Notes under the pieces: model-generated
What the model saw: the letters and a program-made list of their open reading frames with translations, nothing else
Databases searched by the model: none
What the model was told of the DNA's origin: nothing
Shown here: piece by piece, positions 60,455-64,000 of the stretch
How positions within the stretch are numbered: position 1 is the first letter of the stretch
Layout: each line of letters opens with the position of its first letter
Made by a program: the position numbers and the translations under genes
Source: an uncultured Ruminiclostridium sp.
GTDB lineage: Bacteria > Bacillota > Clostridia > Oscillospirales > Ruminococcaceae
Assembly: GCA_947594425.1 (NCBI GenBank)
Contig: CANQED010000001.1
Coordinates: forward strand, 248,001-312,000
Direction: 5' to 3'
DNA: 64,000 nt

Positions 60455-61762
60455 TTATGCGGCCTCTTTATCGGCGCTTAAGTTTTTGATAAGCTCTTCC
60501 GACTCCGCCTTTATCTCGTCTATGGTATATTCGCCGTTAGCCGCCGCTACCATAGCGTCCACAAGCTCCTGAGACGACCAAACCATAGCCTTGCGGTTAA
60601 GCAGTCCGAACAGCTCGCCCGCGCCGTAGTGGGCGTTATTATCCCATACCACGCAGGGTACTCCGATATCGTGCATAGTGGTGATATAATACTTTGCCCA
60701 GTTTATGCGACAGTCGTCATTGTAGCGGTTCACCGCGCCGAACTCGCCGATAATTACCGCCTGCCCCTTATCTATAAACAGCTCTTTCAGCGTAGCGGCG
60801 AGGCTGTCTATATCACCCGTCATACCTGGCTTAGAGGAGTAGAATTTATCCGTGCCTCCGTCCTGCAGGGCAAAGCCGTACGGGATATACGCGTGCACCG
60901 ATACTATTATCTTGTCGTCGTTTTCGGGGACGCGGATAGCCTTAAGCGCGTCGGGTGTAGATGACGCGGCGTAGCCGGGTATCATAAGGTGGCGCTTAGC
61001 GTTATTGCCGCCGAGCGAGCGTATCGTCTCGACAAAATCCGCGTCGAGCTTGTTTACGACCTCGCGCCCCTCGGCGTCGCCGCCGTTCCACTCATTAGGG
61101 GTGTTTCTCTGTCTCGGCTCGTTCATTCCCTCAAAGATAAGGTGCTCGTCATAATCCTTAAAGCGGGTGCCTATCTGCGTCCAGACCTTTTTGAGCCTGT
61201 CGCTTATCTCCTCGTACTTGTCCTCATAGGGGTCGTGCCATGTCTCGTGGTGTATATTGAGTATGACATACATATCGTTGTCAAGCCCGTAATTTACCAC
61301 TTCTTCGACCCTGTCCATCCACGCCTCGCTTATGGTATAATCGGGACCCTCGCCCGTGCTCCAGTCCCACGTCACGGGAACTCTCAGCACGTTAAAGCCC
61401 TCATTTTTGACCATATCGATAAGCTCTTTGGTAATCACGGGATTGCCCCACGCGGTCTCTATTTCTGTGGGGGTCTTGCCCTTGTCGCTCGCGCTGCCGC
61501 CGTCGAGGGTATTGCCGATATTCCAGCCCAATTTAAGCTCTTTTACAAGCTCTACCGAGCTAATATCGCGTATCTCGCCGATATGCTTGCCGCTGCCGCC
61601 CGAATTGCCGCTGTCGGAATTTATTGAAGTATCGGAGCTTTCCACCCCCGACTGTACTCCCGAAACATCGGACGCGCCCTGCTCTCCCGAGCAGCCCGTA
61701 AACGCCGTGCTCATTGCCGCGAGCAAAGCCGCCGCGGTGAATATAGCGATAAATTTTCTCAT
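60455..61762 (-). CDS. GH5 cellulase-like lipoprotein
   Basis: 435 residues. The signal peptide ends at lipobox AFTGC (Cys about 24). A Ser/Gly-rich linker precedes the GH5 barrel: LKLGWNIGNTLDGG, WGNPVITKELIDMVKNEGFNVLRVPVTWDW, ILNIHHETW, acid/base Glu in IFEGMNEPR, SVHAYIPYGFAL and nucleophile Glu in VIIGEFGAVN. Surface-anchored endoglucanase-type enzyme; the exact glucan is open. No binding module. It lies next to, but separate from, the histidine genes. Confidence 0.93.
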   Translation of the reverse strand: MRKFIAIFTAAALLAAMSTAFTGCSGEQGASDVSGVQSGVESSDTSINSDSGNSGGSGKHIGEIRDISSVELVKELKLGWNIGNTLDGGSASDKGKTPTEIETAWGNPVITKELIDMVKNEGFNVLRVPVTWDWSTGEGPDYTISEAWMDRVEEVVNYGLDNDMYVILNIHHETWHDPYEDKYEEISDRLKKVWTQIGTRFKDYDEHLIFEGMNEPRQRNTPNEWNGGDAEGREVVNKLDADFVETIRSLGGNNAKRHLMIPGYAASSTPDALKAIRVPENDDKIIVSVHAYIPYGFALQDGGTDKFYSSKPGMTGDIDSLAATLKELFIDKGQAVIIGEFGAVNRYNDDCRINWAKYYITTMHDIGVPCVVWDNNAHYGAGELFGLLNRKAMVWSSQELVDAMVAAANGEYTIDEIKAESEELIKNLSADKEAA

Positions 61763-61788
61763 ATTATCTATCCCCTTTTCCTAAAAAT

Positions 61789-62127
61789 TCAGCTTAGCTT
61801 GTCGGTGGTGTGGAACTGCTTAAGATTGCCTATCTTCTCGTTTCGCTCGCTAAGCACCTTTTCTACATCCGACCATTCGAGACCTTGATTTGCCGCAAGT
61901 ACCATAACGTGATACAACAGGTCGTTTATCTCGTTTTTGAGCTCGTCGTTGTTATTATTCTTAGCGGCGATGATAGTTTCGGCGGCCTCCTCGCCGACCT
62001 TTTTGCATATCTTGTCTACACCCTTTTCAAAAAGGTAGCAGGTGTAGGAATTCTCCTCGGCTGTATTATTTTCAAAGGCGGCTTTGCGCGCCTTTATTAC
62101 CTCAAATATCTCCTCGTATACCGTCAT
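61789..62127 (-). CDS. hisE: Phosphoribosyl-ATP diphosphatase
   Basis: 112 residues, stand-alone HisE. Blocks [32 protein letters not shown] and [34 protein letters not shown] carry the metal-binding acids. It removes diphosphate from phosphoribosyl-ATP, the second step of histidine synthesis. It overlaps hisI by 4 nt. Confidence 0.96.
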   Translation of the reverse strand: MTVYEEIFEVIKARKAAFENNTAEENSYTCYLFEKGVDKICKKVGEEAAETIIAAKNNNNDELKNEINDLLYHVMVLAANQGLEWSDVEKVLSERNEKIGNLKQFHTTDKLS

Positions 62128-62474
62128 ATTTCCTCCGCGTCGTTATATAATTCTTTAAAAAAGCAGGAATAAGCGCCCGTATGGCAGGCGACCCCCGTCT
62201 GCCTTACGTTTACAAGAAGCGTATCGTCGTCGCAGTCGGCGTACACCGATACTACCCTTTGCAGGTGTCCGCTTGTCGCGCCCTTGTTCCAAAGCTCGCC
62301 GCGCGAGCGGCTAAAGTACCAAGTGTACCCGCTCTCGAGCGTCTTTCTCAGGCTCTCCTTATTCATATACGCGAGCATAAGCACCGTCTTAGTGTCCACA
62401 TCGAACGCTATCGCGGGTATAAGCTCGCTCTTTACAAAAAATCTGTCCAGCGCATCTAAGTCAACTTTAATCAT
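62124..62474 (-). CDS. hisI: Phosphoribosyl-AMP cyclohydrolase
   Basis: 116 residues from the ATG at 62472-62474; an upstream TTG would add eight residues. [69 protein letters not shown]...[12 protein letters not shown] shows the zinc cysteines and the YxSRSR motif. Third step of the pathway. Separate from HisE, unlike the fused enterobacterial form. Confidence 0.96.
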   Translation of the reverse strand: MIKVDLDALDRFFVKSELIPAIAFDVDTKTVLMLAYMNKESLRKTLESGYTWYFSRSRGELWNKGATSGHLQRVVSVYADCDDDTLLVNVRQTGVACHTGAYSCFFKELYNDAEEI

Positions 62475-62501
62475 AACACTATAATTCCTTTTTGTCAAGA
62501 T

Positions 62502-63257
62502 TTATCTTACAGGAATGCCCTTTTTGCGGCAATCGTCCTTAACGTCCTTTATCGTAAGCTCGTGAAAATGGAACAGCGACGCCGCGAGTGCCGCCGAGCA
62601 GTCGGTCTTGATAAACGCCTCGGCAAAGTCGCCGACGCTGCCCGCGCCGCCGCTAGCTATTACGGGAATGTCCACCGCGTCGGTCACAGCCTTAAGCATA
62701 GGTATGTCAAACCCGCCGCGCACCCCGTCGGTATCTATCGAATTAAGGCATATCTCCCCCGCGCCGAGGTCTTGCGCTTTCTTTACCCATTCGATAAGGT
62801 CGAGGTGCATATCTATCCTGCCGCCGTTTATGTATACCGTCCATTTATTCTCCGCTATCTTTTTAGCGTCGATCCCGAGGCATATGCACTGGCTGCCGAA
62901 TATATCCGCGCCGTCCTTGATAAGCTGCGGGTCCTTTACCGCCTGAGAGTTGACGGACACCTTGTCAGCGCCTGCCCTAAGTATCGCGCGTATATCCTCC
63001 ACCGAGCCTATCCCGCCGCCGACAGTCAGCGGAACGAACACCTTTTTCGCGGTATTTCTCACCACGTCGAGTATCGCCCCTCTGCCCTCGTGCGAGGCGG
63101 TGATATCGTAAAACACTATCTCGTCCGCGCCCTGCTTATTGTACTCGTACGCGCACTCGACGGGGTCGCCGACCTCTTTTATCCCTTTAAAATTAACTCC
63201 CTTTACCACCCTGCCGTCACGCACGTCAAGGCAGGGGATTATCCTTTTGGCAAGCAT
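62502..63257 (-). CDS. hisF: Imidazole glycerol phosphate synthase subunit HisF
   Basis: 251 residues from the ATG at 63255-63257, the normal HisF start [23 protein letters not shown]. Both catalytic Asp residues are present (CLDV and [13 protein letters not shown]), with [28 protein letters not shown] and [17 protein letters not shown] phosphate sites. It works with HisH. Its start overlaps the hisA stop as TAATG. Confidence 0.97.
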   Translation of the reverse strand: MLAKRIIPCLDVRDGRVVKGVNFKGIKEVGDPVECAYEYNKQGADEIVFYDITASHEGRGAILDVVRNTAKKVFVPLTVGGGIGSVEDIRAILRAGADKVSVNSQAVKDPQLIKDGADIFGSQCICLGIDAKKIAENKWTVYINGGRIDMHLDLIEWVKKAQDLGAGEICLNSIDTDGVRGGFDIPMLKAVTDAVDIPVIASGGAGSVGDFAEAFIKTDCSAALAASLFHFHELTIKDVKDDCRKKGIPVR

Positions 63258-63979
63258 TATATTCCTTTCTCCGCCTCGGCTATCGCTTCGCTTAAGTCGA
63301 GCGTGCCCTGATACAGCGATTTGCCGCATATCACCCCGTACAGTCCGAGCGACCTGCAAGCCTTTATATCCTCGATAGAGCGCACTCCGCCGCTCGCGGT
63401 GATATCAGCGCCGCAGCACTCGTTTATCTGCCTCAGCTCGTCGAGATTTACTCCCGACAGCATGCCGTCGCGGGATATGTCGGTATAGATGATGTACTTT
63501 ACCCCTACGTCCGACATAGCCTTTGCAAGCTCGGTAAAGCGCACATTTGACTGTTCAAGCCAGCCCTCTACCGCGACAAAGCCGTCCTTAGCGTCTATCC
63601 CGACCGCTATCCTGTCGCCGAACTCCTTTACCGCGTTTTTTACAAGCTCGGGGTCTTTTACCGCAGCCGAGCCGAGTATAACGCGGGATATCCCCTCGGA
63701 CAGGTACATTTCCACCGTGTCGAGGCTGCGTATGCCGCCGCCGAGCTCGACCTTAAGCCCCGAATTTTTAGCTACCGAGATAAATATATCGCGGTTGGGC
63801 TGACCCGCGTCCTTAGCTCCGTCGAGATCCACCATATGTACCCACTTTGCCCCCGCGTTTTTAAAACTCAGCGCGGTGTCCATAAAACTCTCCGCAACGG
63901 TGTGAGCGGTGGAATAATCCCCGCGCATAAGCCTTACGCATTTGCCGTCCTTAATATCAATAGCGGGAAAAATCGTCAT
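63257..63979 (-). CDS. hisA: ProFAR isomerase HisA
   Basis: 240 residues: [73 protein letters not shown] and [15 protein letters not shown] are the two half-barrel repeats with catalytic Asp8 and a second Asp in TDISRDGM. It isomerises the fourth-step intermediate. GGAGGAATTATT precedes the ATG, and the operon evidently continues beyond the window edge. Confidence 0.97.
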   Translation of the reverse strand: MTIFPAIDIKDGKCVRLMRGDYSTAHTVAESFMDTALSFKNAGAKWVHMVDLDGAKDAGQPNRDIFISVAKNSGLKVELGGGIRSLDTVEMYLSEGISRVILGSAAVKDPELVKNAVKEFGDRIAVGIDAKDGFVAVEGWLEQSNVRFTELAKAMSDVGVKYIIYTDISRDGMLSGVNLDELRQINECCGADITASGGVRSIEDIKACRSLGLYGVICGKSLYQGTLDLSEAIAEAEKGI

Positions 63980-64000
63980 AATAATTCCTCCATTACAGGC

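Overview
The window looks like chromosome from a gut or rumen Ruminococcus-type Firmicute (Oscillospiraceae). This is inferred from about 50% GC, DapL, two GH5 cellulase-like enzymes plus GH43 and GH95, a clostridial-style envelope cluster (MurF-like, Ddl, RluA), near-consensus sigma-A promoters with 17-bp spacers, and strong AGGAGG-type ribosome sites. No species can be named from sequence reading alone.

Layout. 1-2.1 kb: tmcAL (cut by the window edge) divergent from ackA, closed by a two-way terminator. 2.1-15.5 kb: a compact prophage on the minus strand. In transcription order it has a small zinc-ribbon protein, TerS, TerL, portal, a Prp-protease/scaffold-like fusion, N4-gp56-type capsid, two small connectors, a propeller/nozzle-like protein, a beta-roll HxEG protein, a repeat-rich internal-protein candidate, holin and GH25 lysozyme. 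An XRE repressor and ImmA protease face the other way, and the switch region has repeated CAAC-N5-GTTG sites. No integrase, replication, tape-measure or tail-tube gene is visible. 15.5-21.6 kb: pnuC with an attenuator-like leader, Na/Pi cotransporter, MshEN-CheX plus CheY, YdcF and DapL. 21.8-30 kb: envelope cluster of MBOAT and DHHW acylation pair, hydrolase, membrane MurF-like ligase, Ddl, a small protein and RluA. 30-34 kb: SH3/transglutaminase lipoprotein, YitT and a zinc-ribbon membrane protein. 34-40.2 kb: secreted GH5 and BspA-LRR proteins sharing nearly identical FnIII cassettes, with a small inverted-repeat element between them. 40.3-47.7 kb: GH95 fucosidase, L28, aspartate aminotransferase, and a split ABC exporter.

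47.7-49.75 kb is the most unusual part. Four short RNA genes on the minus strand, each with its own promoter, flank a TetR-CPBP operon just downstream of tRNA-Arg(CCG). Each predicted RNA starts with the first base of a 9-10 bp stem, 7 nt past the -10 box, and ends with the other stem arm plus a U tract. A fifth hairpin follows without a visible promoter. 49.8-54.2 kb: PaaK, GH43, sodium:solute symporter. 54.5-60.4 kb: fucose operon fucI-kinase-fucU-fucA, then an MFS exporter behind a 16-codon leader peptide with alternative hairpins. 60.4-64 kb: lipoprotein GH5 and the hisA-hisF-hisI-hisE end of the histidine operon.

Together the genes describe a plant- and host-glycan degrader: cellulases, xylosidase and fucosidase feed kinase/aldolase steps, and acetate kinase makes ATP from acetyl phosphate. 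All calls come from reading motifs by eye; no database search was run.
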